Below are positions 51,170-60,328 of a DNA stretch of 64,000 bases, piece by piece (position 1 is the first letter of the stretch; the number at the start of each line of letters is the position of its first letter). Below the pieces are notes generated by a model, which was not told the origin of the DNA, ran no database searches, and was given only the letters and a program-made list of their open reading frames with translations. The DNA comes from Paenibacillus dendrobii. Its GTDB lineage: Bacteria; Bacillota; Bacilli; Paenibacillales; Paenibacillaceae. The stretch covers positions 610,408 to 674,407 of the forward strand of contig NZ_WUBI01000004.1 in assembly GCF_009807035.1 (NCBI RefSeq), written 5' to 3'. Made by a program: the position numbers and the translations under genes.

Positions 51170-52042
51170 ATGCGAAGATGGATCGCCCTCTTGCTGCTGG
51201 TAGTTGTGGCAGGGCTGCTATTCTGGGTTCCCCGGAGCAGCTCGGAGGAATTGGCCGGCGGCTTTACGGATTACAAAGTGATTTCCCATGCCATGGGGGG
51301 CATTAATGACCATGCGTACACGAATTCTTACGAGGCTTTTATCGCCAATTACGAAAAGGGGAACCGCGTATTTGAAGTGGATCTGCTGCTGACCGATGAC
51401 GGTAAGCTCGTCGCCAGACATGAATGGACTCAGCATATGACGGAATTACTGCAGCAGGAGGACAAGCTTCCCCAGGATCGCCAGGCTACGCGGATGAGCT
51501 ACGAGGAGTTTAAGCAGAGCAAGATTCTCGGAGCCTACGATCCATTGGATTGGAAGGACATCATGGATTTGATGGAGCGTTATCCCGATATATACATCGT
51601 AACGGACACGAAAGAGCAGGAACCGGAGGATATGAAGCACGAGCTTGAGATGCTTGTCAGCTTGGCCAAGGCAAGGGCTCCGCAGCTCTTGGACCGCGTA
51701 GTGCCACAGATTTATAACCAGCCGATGCTGAAGACGGTGCAAGAGATTTATCCATTCCCATCTCTCATTTACACGCTCTATGCGACCAAGGATACGGATC
51801 AAGACGTGATTGATTTTGTCTCAGATAACGCGATTGATGCGGTAACGATTCCCGAACAGCGGGTGACCAGGTCATTCCTCAGCAAGCTGAAAAAAGCGGG
51901 TGTCGCAACCTATGTGAATACGATCAATGAAACTTCAGATGCCAGCAAGTTAAGAAGAATGGGCGTGAATGGCGTTTATTCGGATTTCTTGACGGAAAAA
52001 GATGTCGAGTCCACCAGTTGGTTGTATGCTTTTGGGAAGTAA
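51170..52042 (+). CDS. membrane-anchored glycerophosphodiester phosphodiesterase-like protein
   Basis: PLC-like TIM-barrel protein of 290 residues with an N-terminal signal/anchor helix (about 3-20). GDPD features in modified form: SHAMGGINDHAYTNSYEAF in place of HRGG...PENT, EVDLLLTDDGKLVARHE with the metal-binding Glu/Asp and His, and a terminal NGVYSDFL strand. Start ATG 51170 has AAAGGA ten bases upstream; GTG 51161 would be too close to it. Its own terminator follows. Hydrolysis of glycerophosphodiesters or wall teichoic-type polymers outside the membrane is plausible. Confidence 0.78.
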   Translation: MRRWIALLLLVVVAGLLFWVPRSSSEELAGGFTDYKVISHAMGGINDHAYTNSYEAFIANYEKGNRVFEVDLLLTDDGKLVARHEWTQHMTELLQQEDKLPQDRQATRMSYEEFKQSKILGAYDPLDWKDIMDLMERYPDIYIVTDTKEQEPEDMKHELEMLVSLAKARAPQLLDRVVPQIYNQPMLKTVQEIYPFPSLIYTLYATKDTDQDVIDFVSDNAIDAVTIPEQRVTRSFLSKLKKAGVATYVNTINETSDASKLRRMGVNGVYSDFLTEKDVESTSWLYAFGK

Positions 52043-52095
52043 AGAGGAGTAAGGAGCAGAGGAGCAAGAAGTCCAAAGTACTCATTCAGCTATAG

Positions 52096-52130
52096 AGATA
52101 TGCTTCGATTATGAAGTATATCTTTTTTTA
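52096..52130 (+). terminator. intrinsic terminator after the GDPD-like gene
   Basis: Stem AGATATGCTTC/GAAGTATATCT (one G-T pair), loop GATTAT, then TTTTTTT. Confidence 0.8.
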
Positions 52131-52161
52131 TGAATGGGTAAGTTGGAAATTCCATAAAAAT

Positions 52162-52180
52162 GTTCGTATCCCATACGAAC
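52162..52180. promoter_or_regulatory. 19-base dyad just upstream of the pcrB -35 box
   Basis: GTTCGTAT-CCC-ATACGAAC, perfect eight-base arms, ending five bases before TTGACA. Likely operator for the pcrB promoter; orientation of the half sites is the reverse of a LexA box. Confidence 0.5.
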
Positions 52181-52185
52181 AGAAA

Positions 52186-52214
52186 TTGACACTCCACCCT
52201 CGCTGACATAGACT
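52186..52214 (+). promoter_or_regulatory. sigma-A promoter of pcrB
   Basis: TTGACA (52186-52191), 17-base spacer, TAGACT (52209-52214), about 33 bases before the start codon. Confidence 0.7.
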
Positions 52215-52247
52215 AGATTTATGAGAAAAGTCGTGGAGGAATGACGT

Positions 52248-52934
52248 TTGAAGCAGATGATTAAACCCTGGAGACATGTCTTTAAGCTGGACCCGGACCG
52301 GGAAATAGATGATAACGCGCTGGAAGCGGTGTGCATGTCCGGCACCGATGCCATTATGGTAGGCGGGTCGAGCGGCGTTACGTATGATAATACCGTGGAT
52401 TTATTGTCGCGGGTGCGCCGATATGAGCTTCCGTGCGTGCTGGAGGTTTCCAATCTGGAGATGATTGTGCCCGGGTTCGACTTGTACATGATTCCGATGG
52501 TGATGAACACCGCCGATACCAAATGGATTACGGGTCAGCACCAGCAGGCAGTAGAGGAATACGGCTATATGATTCCATGGGATCTGCTCGTTCCTGAAGG
52601 CTACATCATTCTGAACTCTGATTCTACTGTTGCCCGGATGACAGGTGCCCAGACCGAACTGGATGCGGCCGGCGCCGCCGCTTATGCGCAGGTAGCGGAC
52701 AAGCTGATGTCGCTTCCGGTGGTGTATGCCGAGTACAGCGGAACATTCGGAGACATGGACACGGTCAAGAAAATACATCAATCCGTGAATACAGCAAGGC
52801 TCTTTTACGGGGGCGGCATTCACGATGCGGAAACCGCGGCCAAGGCGGCTGCCGTCTGCGATACGATCGTGGTCGGAAATGCGGTATACGATAACTTAAA
52901 ACAGGCGCTGCTTACCGTCAAGGCTGTGAAGTAG
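52248..52934 (+). CDS. pcrB: heptaprenylglyceryl phosphate synthase
   Basis: Makes an archaeal-type ether link between glycerol-1-phosphate and a polyprenyl diphosphate (heptaprenyl in Bacillales). 228 residues, TIM-barrel. KLDPDREI, GTDAIMVGGSSGVTYDN, VYAEYSGTFGD and LFYGGGIHDAETA are the family's phosphate- and substrate-binding stretches. Start TTG 52248 behind GTGGAGGA, eight bases away. Upstream of pcrA as in other Bacillales. Confidence 0.93.
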   Translation: MKQMIKPWRHVFKLDPDREIDDNALEAVCMSGTDAIMVGGSSGVTYDNTVDLLSRVRRYELPCVLEVSNLEMIVPGFDLYMIPMVMNTADTKWITGQHQQAVEEYGYMIPWDLLVPEGYIILNSDSTVARMTGAQTELDAAGAAAYAQVADKLMSLPVVYAEYSGTFGDMDTVKKIHQSVNTARLFYGGGIHDAETAAKAAAVCDTIVVGNAVYDNLKQALLTVKAVK

Positions 52935-52978
52935 GCGCAGCAAATGCGAAAATCACACTCAGGAAGGAGCATGCGTGC

Positions 52979-55306
52979 ATGCAACCGATTGACATACAAC
53001 AAGCCATTAAAAAATTGAATCCTCCGCAGCAGCAGGCCGTCGAAGCGACGGAAGGACCTCTGCTGATTCTGGCCGGAGCGGGTAGCGGCAAGACACGCGT
53101 GTTAACGCACCGTATCGCTTATCTGATAGCCACACGTAAAGCTCCACCTTGGGGTATTCTGGCGATTACATTTACCAATAAAGCGGCACGCGAGATGCAA
53201 GAACGTGTGACCAAGCTGGTTGGAGGCGAAGGCCGGGACATTTGGGTATCCACGTTCCACTCCATGTGCGTGCGCATTTTGCGCAAGGATATCGACCGGA
53301 TCGGGTTTAATTCCAACTTTACCATTTTGGACTCGACAGATCAGCTGTCTCTGGTCCGGAACTGCATGAAGGATTTGAACCTCGATACGAAAAAGTTCGA
53401 GCCGAAAGCCGTTCTTTCCTTAATCAGCACCGCAAAGAATGAATTGATTACGCCTGCCCAGTACGAGCTAAAAGCCGGCGATTACATCGAAAGCATTGCA
53501 GCCAAGGTATATACCATGTACCAGCGGCGCTTGAAAAGCAATAACTCCCTGGACTTTGACGACCTGATCATGGCGACGATCCAGCTGTTTAAGGAAGTAC
53601 CTGAGGTTCTTGATTTCTATCAGAAAAAATTCCAATACGTTCACGTCGACGAATACCAGGATACGAACCGTGCGCAGTACATGCTCTGCCGGATGCTGGC
53701 TGACGGCCATCACCGGATTTGCGTGGTAGGTGACAGTGACCAGTCCATCTATCGCTGGCGCGGCGCCGACATCAGTAACATCCTTAATTTCGAGGAGGAC
53801 TATCCTGAAGCGCGGACGATCATGCTGGAGCAGAACTACCGGTCAACCTCGACCATTCTGAATGCGGCGAACGAAGTGATTAAGCAGAACAGCGGACGCA
53901 AGCCGAAGAAACTGTGGACGGACAAAGGCGACGGTGCCAAGATCAAGGTTTACCGAGCCGATTCGGAGCATGATGAGGGCTACTTCGTCACCTCGGAGAT
54001 CAGCAAGAACGTTAAGACGGGCAAGTCCTATCAAGATCATGCCATTCTATATCGCACGAATGCCCAGTCCCGGGTCATAGAGGAAATCCTGATCAAGTCC
54101 GATATTCCTTACCAGATCGTGGGAGGCATTAAGTTCTATGATCGTAAAGAGATCAAGGACATTCTGGCTTACCTTCGCCTGATTTCGAACCCGGATGATG
54201 ATCTCAGTTTGGCCCGTGTCATTAATGTGCCGAAAAGAGGCATTGGCGACACCAGCGTAGCCAAACTCAGCGCAGCGGCTGCCGAGCGGGGGATTTCCAT
54301 CTTCCAGGTGCTTGCCGTCGTGGATGACCTCGGTTTTGCAGGTAAGACGCGGAATAGCCTGGTAGAATTCTATGATATGATCGCAGCGCTTAATCAAATG
54401 GTAGAATATCTGTCCGTAACCGAACTGACCGAAAAAATACTCGAAATGAGTCAATATCGTATCGATATGCAGCGGGAAAACACGATTGAATCGCGTTCGC
54501 GCCTTGAGAATATCGACGAGTTTCTCTCCGTTACGATGGAATTCGAGAAAAATAATGACGATAAATCGCTGATTTCTTTCCTGACCGACTTGGCTTTGAT
54601 TGCCGATATTGATTCTGTGAACGATGAGGAAGAGGACAAATCCGATGCCGTCATTCTCATGACCATGCACAGCGCGAAAGGCCTGGAGTTCCCGATCGTG
54701 TTCATCGTCGGGATGGAGGAAGGCGTATTCCCTCACAGCCGCGCATTTCAGGACAATGAGGAACTTGAAGAGGAGCGGCGACTGGCCTATGTCGGTATCA
54801 CGCGGGCGGAGCAGCAGCTGTTCTTGTCCTGCGCGCAGATGCGTACCCTGTTTGGCCGTACAACGGCGAACCCGCCTTCACGTTTCTTGGATGAGATACC
54901 TGAGGAGCTCAAAGAAGACACGGGCGTAGCCCGTGACCGGTACCGCAGAGGCGGTAATATTGGAGGCTCTTACGGCGGTCGTGGATTCGACGGCAGCGGC
55001 AGCAATTTCGGACGAAGCGCTGGCAACTCATCCTTAAGCGGATCTACCGCGACGGCATCCGGTTCTCAAGCGAAAATGACCGTGACGACCTCCGTGCCGC
55101 ATCAAGCAGCTGCCGTGGGCAGCAAGGCAGATCTGACAACACTTAAGGCCGGCGATAAAGTATCTCATGGCAAATGGGGTACAGGCACAGTGGTGTCCGT
55201 CAAAGGCAGCGGGAACGACACTGAGCTGCAAATTGCCTTTCCGGCACCTGTCGGCGTGAAAAGGCTGCTTGCAGGGTTTGCGCCGATCACCAAGGTGGAA
55301 GACTAG
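52979..55306 (+). CDS. pcrA: ATP-dependent DNA helicase PcrA
   Basis: Superfamily 1A 3'-5' helicase of 775 residues for repair and plasmid replication. Walker A GAGSGKTRVL, motif II VDEYQDTN, motif III GDSDQSIYRWRGA, motif V/VI HSAKGLEFPIVF and VGITRAEQQL. A Gly/Ser-rich linker (about 655-695) leads to a C-terminal Tudor-like RNA-polymerase-binding domain (GDKVSHGKWGTGTVVSV). Good AGGAAGGAG site. In the pcrB-pcrA-ligA order, with 224 bases before ligA. Confidence 0.96.
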   Translation: MQPIDIQQAIKKLNPPQQQAVEATEGPLLILAGAGSGKTRVLTHRIAYLIATRKAPPWGILAITFTNKAAREMQERVTKLVGGEGRDIWVSTFHSMCVRILRKDIDRIGFNSNFTILDSTDQLSLVRNCMKDLNLDTKKFEPKAVLSLISTAKNELITPAQYELKAGDYIESIAAKVYTMYQRRLKSNNSLDFDDLIMATIQLFKEVPEVLDFYQKKFQYVHVDEYQDTNRAQYMLCRMLADGHHRICVVGDSDQSIYRWRGADISNILNFEEDYPEARTIMLEQNYRSTSTILNAANEVIKQNSGRKPKKLWTDKGDGAKIKVYRADSEHDEGYFVTSEISKNVKTGKSYQDHAILYRTNAQSRVIEEILIKSDIPYQIVGGIKFYDRKEIKDILAYLRLISNPDDDLSLARVINVPKRGIGDTSVAKLSAAAAERGISIFQVLAVVDDLGFAGKTRNSLVEFYDMIAALNQMVEYLSVTELTEKILEMSQYRIDMQRENTIESRSRLENIDEFLSVTMEFEKNNDDKSLISFLTDLALIADIDSVNDEEEDKSDAVILMTMHSAKGLEFPIVFIVGMEEGVFPHSRAFQDNEELEEERRLAYVGITRAEQQLFLSCAQMRTLFGRTTANPPSRFLDEIPEELKEDTGVARDRYRRGGNIGGSYGGRGFDGSGSNFGRSAGNSSLSGSTATASGSQAKMTVTTSVPHQAAAVGSKADLTTLKAGDKVSHGKWGTGTVVSVKGSGNDTELQIAFPAPVGVKRLLAGFAPITKVED

Positions 55307-55465
55307 AATCCTGAACTGTTTACTAGCCTTTATCTTTTATCTACAAGAATGAATGGAAGAGGATGAGTGCTTGCTTCTGAAAAGATGGATTTTTCTGAAG
55401 GCGATGCGTTATCCTGACTTTTGAAAATCACCATCAGGAGCATAAGTTGCTCCCGGGGTTCAACG

Positions 55466-55484
55466 TTATCATTTCAAATGATAA
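55466..55484. promoter_or_regulatory. 19-base palindrome in the ligA leader
   Basis: TTATCATTT-C-AAATGATAA, perfect nine-base arms, about 46 bases before the ligA start in the 224-base gap. Looks like an operator; it does not match Fur or PerR boxes closely. Confidence 0.45.
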
Positions 55485-55530
55485 AGAACTATCTTCGAAA
55501 AAATTATTGTGACGGAGGGATGATCCCCGC

Positions 55531-57549
55531 ATGGATCCGATGTTTACCATGGAGCAGCTCGTCGCCGAGCTGAATAAGTACAGCTATCATTATTACACGC
55601 TGGATAAGCCGCTGGTCAGCGATAAAGAGTACGATGTTTTGTATGATCAGCTGGTAGCCTTGGAGAAGGAGAGCGGCATGACACTGCCGGATTCTCCTAC
55701 CCAGCGCGTCGGCGGCGAACTGCTGAAGGGATTTGCACAGCACCGTCACCTGGCTCCGCTCTGGAGTCTGGACAAAGCGCAAAATATCGAGCAGCTCGGA
55801 AGCTGGAACGCACGGGCCACAAGGCTGGTGGCGGACTATAACAGCAAGAACCCGCATAACCCGCTTCCTGAGCTGAGTTATGCGGTGGAACTGAAATTTG
55901 ATGGTCTGACGCTAAACCTGACCTATACGGATGGCAGGCTGGTGCAGGCTGCGACCCGCGGAAACGGCGTGATCGGCGAAGGCATTCTGGCTCAGGTCAA
56001 AACGATCAAGTCCGTGCCGCTTAGCATTCCGTATACGGATGGCACCATCGAAGTGCAGGGCGAAGGCATTATGAATCTTTCGGTGCTGGAGAGCTACAAC
56101 CAGACGGCAGCCGAGCCGCTGAAGAATGCCCGTAATGCTGCAGCCGGCGCGCTGCGTAACCTGAATCCGAGGACCACGGCGGAACGCCGTCTCAGCGCCT
56201 TCTTTTACAATGTCGGTTATTCCGACGATATCCAATTTGACAGTCACAAAGAAATGATGGACTTTTTGCGAGACAATCATTTTAAAGTAAATCCGTTTAT
56301 CACGTACTTCCAAAACTTCGACGATGTGATGGAGCAGCTCCAGGATATTCAGGAACGCCGTTCCAGCCTGGACTACCTCATTGATGGGGCCGTTATCAAA
56401 ATCGTGGATATGCGCACCCGGGAAGCCTTGGGCTACACAGACAAGTTTCCGCGCTGGGCCGTCGCATACAAATTCGAAGCCGAGGAAACCACGACCGTCC
56501 TTGAATCCGTATCCTGGGAAGTGGGCCGGACGGGCAAAATCACCCCGGTCGCACGCGTTGCGGCGGTTGAGCTGGCCGGTGTGACGGTCCAAAACTGTAC
56601 GCTGAACAATATCGGCGATATCGAACGGAAAAACCTGAAGCATGCTCTCGGTACCCGCGTCTTCATTCGCCGCTCCAACGACGTTATCCCGGAAATTCTG
56701 GGGAAGGTAACCGAGGAGAGCGATGGCGAGGAGATCATTTATCCGGAGCACTGCCCGGCCTGTGGATTCCCGCTTGAGCAGCGCGGCGCCCATTTATTTT
56801 GCAACAACAGGCTGGACTGCAAGCCGCAGATTATCGGAAAAATTACGCATTTTGCATCCAGGGATGCGATGGATATCGAGACGTTCAGCGTCATGACTGC
56901 CGAGCAGCTATACAATGAGCTGAATGTGCGGGAACCTGCGGACCTGTACACCCTGACATTCGAGGACCTGATCAAGCTGGACCGTTTCGGCGAGAAGAAG
57001 GCGAACAATCTGTTAGCCTCCCTGGAAAAGAGCAAAAGCCGGGATCTTGCCTCATTCCTCTTTGCCTTAGGCATTCCGAACACCGGTAAATCGACGACCA
57101 AAATGCTCGCTGACCATTACCGAGATTTGCATGCCGTGATGAATGCTACCGCAGAAGAGCTGATAGCCCTCCCGGATGTGGGAGGAATTGTCGCTGACAG
57201 TATCGTAGGCTTTTTCGCGGATCCTTTTATCAAGACCGGCATTGAAAAAATGCTCTCCCTAGGCGTGGAAGCCAAGGCCCCGGAAGCGCCAAGAGTGGTG
57301 AGCACGGATTCCTTCTTCAGCGGCAAGACGGTCGTCCTGACCGGTACGCTGCATCAGCTGACTCGGGATGAGGCTGCAGAGAAGCTGGAAGCGCTGGGGG
57401 CAAAAGTCACCGGCAGCGTGTCCAAGAAGACAGACCTGGTGATTGCAGGCGAGAAGGCTGGCAGCAAGCTGGCCAAAGCCCAGCAGCTGGGAATTCAGGT
57501 CATTGAGGACGAGGATGAGTTTGTCCGCCTTTTGAATGCTGAAGCATAA
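55531..57549 (+). CDS. ligA: NAD-dependent DNA ligase, divergent LigA
   Basis: Joins nicks using NAD. 672 residues with all LigA parts: Ia domain, adenylation domain with the nucleophile Lys in ELKFDG, OB fold, four-Cys zinc finger (CPACGF...FCNNRLDC), helix-hairpin-helix region and C-terminal BRCT (FSGKTVVLTGTLHQLTRDEA). Several normally strict motifs deviate: RGNGVIGEGI instead of RGDGxxGEDVT, PLWSLDKA instead of PMLSLDNA, MDIETFS instead of MDIEGLG. GGAGGG precedes the ATG. Function is likely retained, but it may be a second, specialised ligase. Confidence 0.88.
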   Translation: MDPMFTMEQLVAELNKYSYHYYTLDKPLVSDKEYDVLYDQLVALEKESGMTLPDSPTQRVGGELLKGFAQHRHLAPLWSLDKAQNIEQLGSWNARATRLVADYNSKNPHNPLPELSYAVELKFDGLTLNLTYTDGRLVQAATRGNGVIGEGILAQVKTIKSVPLSIPYTDGTIEVQGEGIMNLSVLESYNQTAAEPLKNARNAAAGALRNLNPRTTAERRLSAFFYNVGYSDDIQFDSHKEMMDFLRDNHFKVNPFITYFQNFDDVMEQLQDIQERRSSLDYLIDGAVIKIVDMRTREALGYTDKFPRWAVAYKFEAEETTTVLESVSWEVGRTGKITPVARVAAVELAGVTVQNCTLNNIGDIERKNLKHALGTRVFIRRSNDVIPEILGKVTEESDGEEIIYPEHCPACGFPLEQRGAHLFCNNRLDCKPQIIGKITHFASRDAMDIETFSVMTAEQLYNELNVREPADLYTLTFEDLIKLDRFGEKKANNLLASLEKSKSRDLASFLFALGIPNTGKSTTKMLADHYRDLHAVMNATAEELIALPDVGGIVADSIVGFFADPFIKTGIEKMLSLGVEAKAPEAPRVVSTDSFFSGKTVVLTGTLHQLTRDEAAEKLEALGAKVTGSVSKKTDLVIAGEKAGSKLAKAQQLGIQVIEDEDEFVRLLNAEA

Positions 57550-57570
57550 TTTCATATCAGAAAATCAGGA

Positions 57571-57608
57571 AGCCCTGGTTCATGCGACAATGAGCCCAGG
57601 GCTTTTTG
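57571..57608 (+). terminator. intrinsic terminator after ligA
   Basis: Stem AGCCCTGG/CCAGGGCT with a 17-base loop, followed by TTTTT. Confidence 0.8.
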
Positions 57609-57709
57609 TTTATTCAGCTGCATGGTCGTTTTCATAGAGTCACATTATTGGAATATTTGTTAATATGAAGGAAATAGAATTCACTACCCATTCGAAAGGA
57701 TACATCCTT

Positions 57710-58417
57710 GTGAGAAGAGAAACCATTTTGATCGTCGATGATGAAAAGGAAATCGTGAAGCTGCTCGATATTTATTTTGCCAATGAAGGATACCGGCTGC
57801 TTAAAGCCTATGACGGAATAGAAGCGCTCCGCTGGCTGCAGCAAGAAGAGGTCGATCTCATTATTTTGGATGTCATGATGCCGAAGATGGACGGGATTGC
57901 TGCCTGCATGAAAATACGCGAAGAGCGCCATGTGCCGATCATCATGCTGTCTGCCAAAAATACGGACATGGACAAGATACACGGACTCAGCATCGGGGCC
58001 GATGACTATGTCGGCAAACCCTTTAATCCGCTGGAGCTCGTAGCGAGAGCGAAATCTCAGCTGCGCCGCTATCACAGGTTTAATCAAGGTACACCCATTC
58101 AGGCAGAAGAAAACCAACTGGTTTTTGAGGACTTGGTCATCGATACAGCCAAGCATGAGGTTCAGATCGACGGATGCAAGGTGAAATTGACGCCCCGGGA
58201 GTTTGCGATTCTGGAGCTGCTGGCAAGACATCAAGGGCAAGTGCTCAGCATGGAGCAGATCTACAACAATATCTGGAACGAGCCTTTCCTGGATGGTGGG
58301 AACACCGTCATGGTTCATGTACGTAAAATCCGCGAAAAAATCGAAAGTGACCCGAAACGCCCGCGGTACGTGCAAACGGTTTGGGGAGTGGGTTATAAAT
58401 TGGACGGACCGTCCTGA
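57710..58417 (+). CDS. OmpR-family response regulator (VanR-like)
   Basis: Transcription factor of 235 residues. Receiver domain with ILIVDDEKEIV, phospho-acceptor Asp54 (LIILDVMMPKMDG), switch Ser/Thr in IIMLSAKN and KPF; winged-helix output domain (about 130-232: LTPREFAILELLARH, VMVHVRKIREKIE, WGVGYKL). The KIHGLSIGADDYVGKPFNPLELVAR stretch is especially VanR-like. Start GTG 57710 has AAAGGA ten bases upstream; the earlier ATG frame has none. The kinase gene follows after 20 bases. Confidence 0.93.
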   Translation: MRRETILIVDDEKEIVKLLDIYFANEGYRLLKAYDGIEALRWLQQEEVDLIILDVMMPKMDGIAACMKIREERHVPIIMLSAKNTDMDKIHGLSIGADDYVGKPFNPLELVARAKSQLRRYHRFNQGTPIQAEENQLVFEDLVIDTAKHEVQIDGCKVKLTPREFAILELLARHQGQVLSMEQIYNNIWNEPFLDGGNTVMVHVRKIREKIESDPKRPRYVQTVWGVGYKLDGPS

Positions 58418-58437
58418 ACGCCGGAGGTGGCAAAATC

Positions 58438-59550
58438 ATGAACGCAAAATACATAAGTACGATCCGCTGGAAGTTTATATGGGCTTTTATATTAAGCATA
58501 GTATCAGGAGCAGGTCTGCTCACGGCAGCGTATCAATTGGTACACGCCAGTATTTATGTGAACCCGGAGACCAGCCCCTCTCCCTACACGAAGATGGTAA
58601 AGTGGATCATCAATCATATCGGTTCGGCGCCGCTGCTGTTTACTGCAGGCATTATCAGTTTTCTGATATTCTTTTTCCTGTTTACCCGCAAAATCATTTC
58701 TTATCTCGAAGAGATTACTTCAGGGATTCAGCAGATGACCAAACTGGGAGAATCACACAAGATCGAGGTCCGGTCTGCAGACGAGCTGGGCGTTTTGGCT
58801 GAGAATATTAATGTCATGTCCGAGCGGTTGCAGCATTCCCTATTGGAAGAGAGAACGGCGGTTCAAGCGAAAAACGAGTTGATCACAGGCGTCTCCCATG
58901 ATTTGCGCACGCCGCTGACGTCAATTCTAGGTTTTCTGGAATATATCGAGCAGGACCGTTGCAGGGATGAAATGGAACTCAGATATTACGTGGATATCGC
59001 CTATCAAAAAACACTGGTGCTGCGCAAGCTGATTGACGATTTGTTCGAATATACACGCGTGAACAGCGGAGGACTCCCGCTTGTGCTGGAGCGCCTTGAT
59101 CTGAAAGCGCTCATCCGGCAGCTGGTCGAGGAATCGGTTCCGGAGCTGAATATGGCTGGCATGACCCTTAAGATTATCGACCATGCAGATGAAGCGTTAT
59201 GGATCGAGGCTGCGCCATATGAACTGGTAAGAGCTTATGAAAATCTAATTACGAATGCGATTCGGTACGGGAAAGCGGGGAAAAAGCTGGAGATATCCTT
59301 TGAACGCAAAGAAGATGAGGCCGAGGTACGAATCAGCAATTTTGGAGAAATGATTGCGGAAAGCGATCTTCCGCATATTTTTGAACGTTTTTATAGGGCG
59401 GACAGCTCCCGCTCGCAGCATACCGGCGGTTCAGGACTCGGACTCGCCATCGCGAAGGGAATTATCGACCGGCATCATGGCGTGATTACAGCCCAAAGCG
59501 ACATGTACCGGACCGATTTCATCACCCGTTTTTCATTGGAACATGAATAG
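58438..59550 (+). CDS. sensor histidine kinase (VanS-like)
   Basis: Membrane kinase of 370 residues: two transmembrane helices (about 11-33 and 60-82) bracketing a short ~25-residue outside loop, HAMP-like segment (about 85-135, IEVRSADELGVLAENINVM), H box VSHDLRTPLTS with His154, N box NLITNAIRYG, and G boxes ending GGSGLGLAIAKGII. Good CGGAGGTGG site. The tiny sensor loop suggests it senses through the membrane or a partner, e.g. the truncated kinase-like protein encoded next. Confidence 0.93.
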   Translation: MNAKYISTIRWKFIWAFILSIVSGAGLLTAAYQLVHASIYVNPETSPSPYTKMVKWIINHIGSAPLLFTAGIISFLIFFFLFTRKIISYLEEITSGIQQMTKLGESHKIEVRSADELGVLAENINVMSERLQHSLLEERTAVQAKNELITGVSHDLRTPLTSILGFLEYIEQDRCRDEMELRYYVDIAYQKTLVLRKLIDDLFEYTRVNSGGLPLVLERLDLKALIRQLVEESVPELNMAGMTLKIIDHADEALWIEAAPYELVRAYENLITNAIRYGKAGKKLEISFERKEDEAEVRISNFGEMIAESDLPHIFERFYRADSSRSQHTGGSGLGLAIAKGIIDRHHGVITAQSDMYRTDFITRFSLEHE

Positions 59551-59594
59551 CTGGCTGGTAAGCAAGGGATGTATCTAAGCTGCTCCGGATGATA

Positions 59595-59672
59595 TTAAGA
59601 GAATGTTAAGAATTTTCGGGAGGTTTCTTAAGATTTGACGGGTATCCTTTTTTGCATAGGGTGAGGTGTCTA
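59595..59672 (+). promoter_or_regulatory. promoter with phased TTAAGA repeats, probable response-regulator site
   Basis: TTAAGA occurs at 59595, 59606 and 59638: spacings of 11 and 32 bases, i.e. on one helix face. The last copy touches TTGACG (59645-59650), which pairs after 16 bases with TAGGGT (59667-59672). Eleven-base direct repeats abutting a -35 box are typical of OmpR-family regulators. It lies between the kinase gene and the two-gene unit ending in the penicillin-binding protein. Confidence 0.6.
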
Positions 59673-59698
59673 AACTCATGCAAGGAGGAATTACAGTT

Positions 59699-60328
59699 AT
59701 GAAAAGACTGCTAACGGTACGCATTGGATATGTATACATTTTTATGGGGAGCACTCTGCTCAGCGGTATTTCTCTATTTGTGGTATATCGGGTATTCGTT
59801 CTGGCGTATTCCCATTTTTCGTCCGATTCGTTCTTCATCCGGTTATCACATGGGTTGATCAATCATATCGGCAAAACGCCAATAGCCGTTTTTATTTTTT
59901 TGTCCATATTTACCGGAGTGTTTATGCTTAGGTCACAGAAGCCGGCCGATGATATCCAGTCACTCCTGAGAGCGGCGGAAGAACTCGCTGAGAAAGGTTC
60001 TTTCGAGAAGCTGGAAGTTGCCTCCGGAGGAGAGCTTGGGGCATTGGCTGCTCATCTGCGTCGCATAAATCACCCGGAACGTTCATTATCAACAGGCTCG
60101 TTAACAGCACCGCGAGTAGAAAATAAATCGACGACTGCTGCTGCTCAGCTGGGAAATGACGAAATTATGGCTCTGATCTTAAGGATAAAATCCTTGCTTC
60201 GTACACTGGATGACATTGAAGATGATGGGAACCATCCGGACAGGACGGCTCCGTCCAAAGCGGAAGCAGTCAAGCGGGAGGCGCTTGGAATGGAAAGGTT
60301 CCTGGAGAGCCTGATCACTGCGTCATGA
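59699..60328 (+). CDS. kinase-like membrane protein lacking catalytic domains ('headless' sensor)
   Basis: Protein of 209 residues resembling the front end of the adjacent histidine kinase: two transmembrane helices (about 7-30 and 52-76) with a short outside loop, then a HAMP-like helix (RAAEELAEKGSFEKLEVASGGELGALAAHL). INHIG-x(2)-P at the second helix and ELG-x-LA in the HAMP match the kinase (INHIGSAP, ELGVLA). No H, N or G boxes follow; instead a Ser/Thr-rich linker and two helices. ATG 59699 behind AAGGAGGA. Overlaps the PBP gene by four bases. Probably a modulator of the kinase or of the PBP; not a known family to me. Confidence 0.7.
   Translation: MKRLLTVRIGYVYIFMGSTLLSGISLFVVYRVFVLAYSHFSSDSFFIRLSHGLINHIGKTPIAVFIFLSIFTGVFMLRSQKPADDIQSLLRAAEELAEKGSFEKLEVASGGELGALAAHLRRINHPERSLSTGSLTAPRVENKSTTAAAQLGNDEIMALILRIKSLLRTLDDIEDDGNHPDRTAPSKAEAVKREALGMERFLESLITAS

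Noticed and set aside
52162..52180. LexA box upstream of pcrB
   Set aside because: Half sites are in the opposite order (GTTC...GAAC instead of GAAC...GTTC).
55466..55484. Fur or PerR box in the ligA leader
   Set aside because: The palindrome TTATCATTT-C-AAATGATAA differs from both consensus boxes in the inner positions; kept only as an unassigned dyad.
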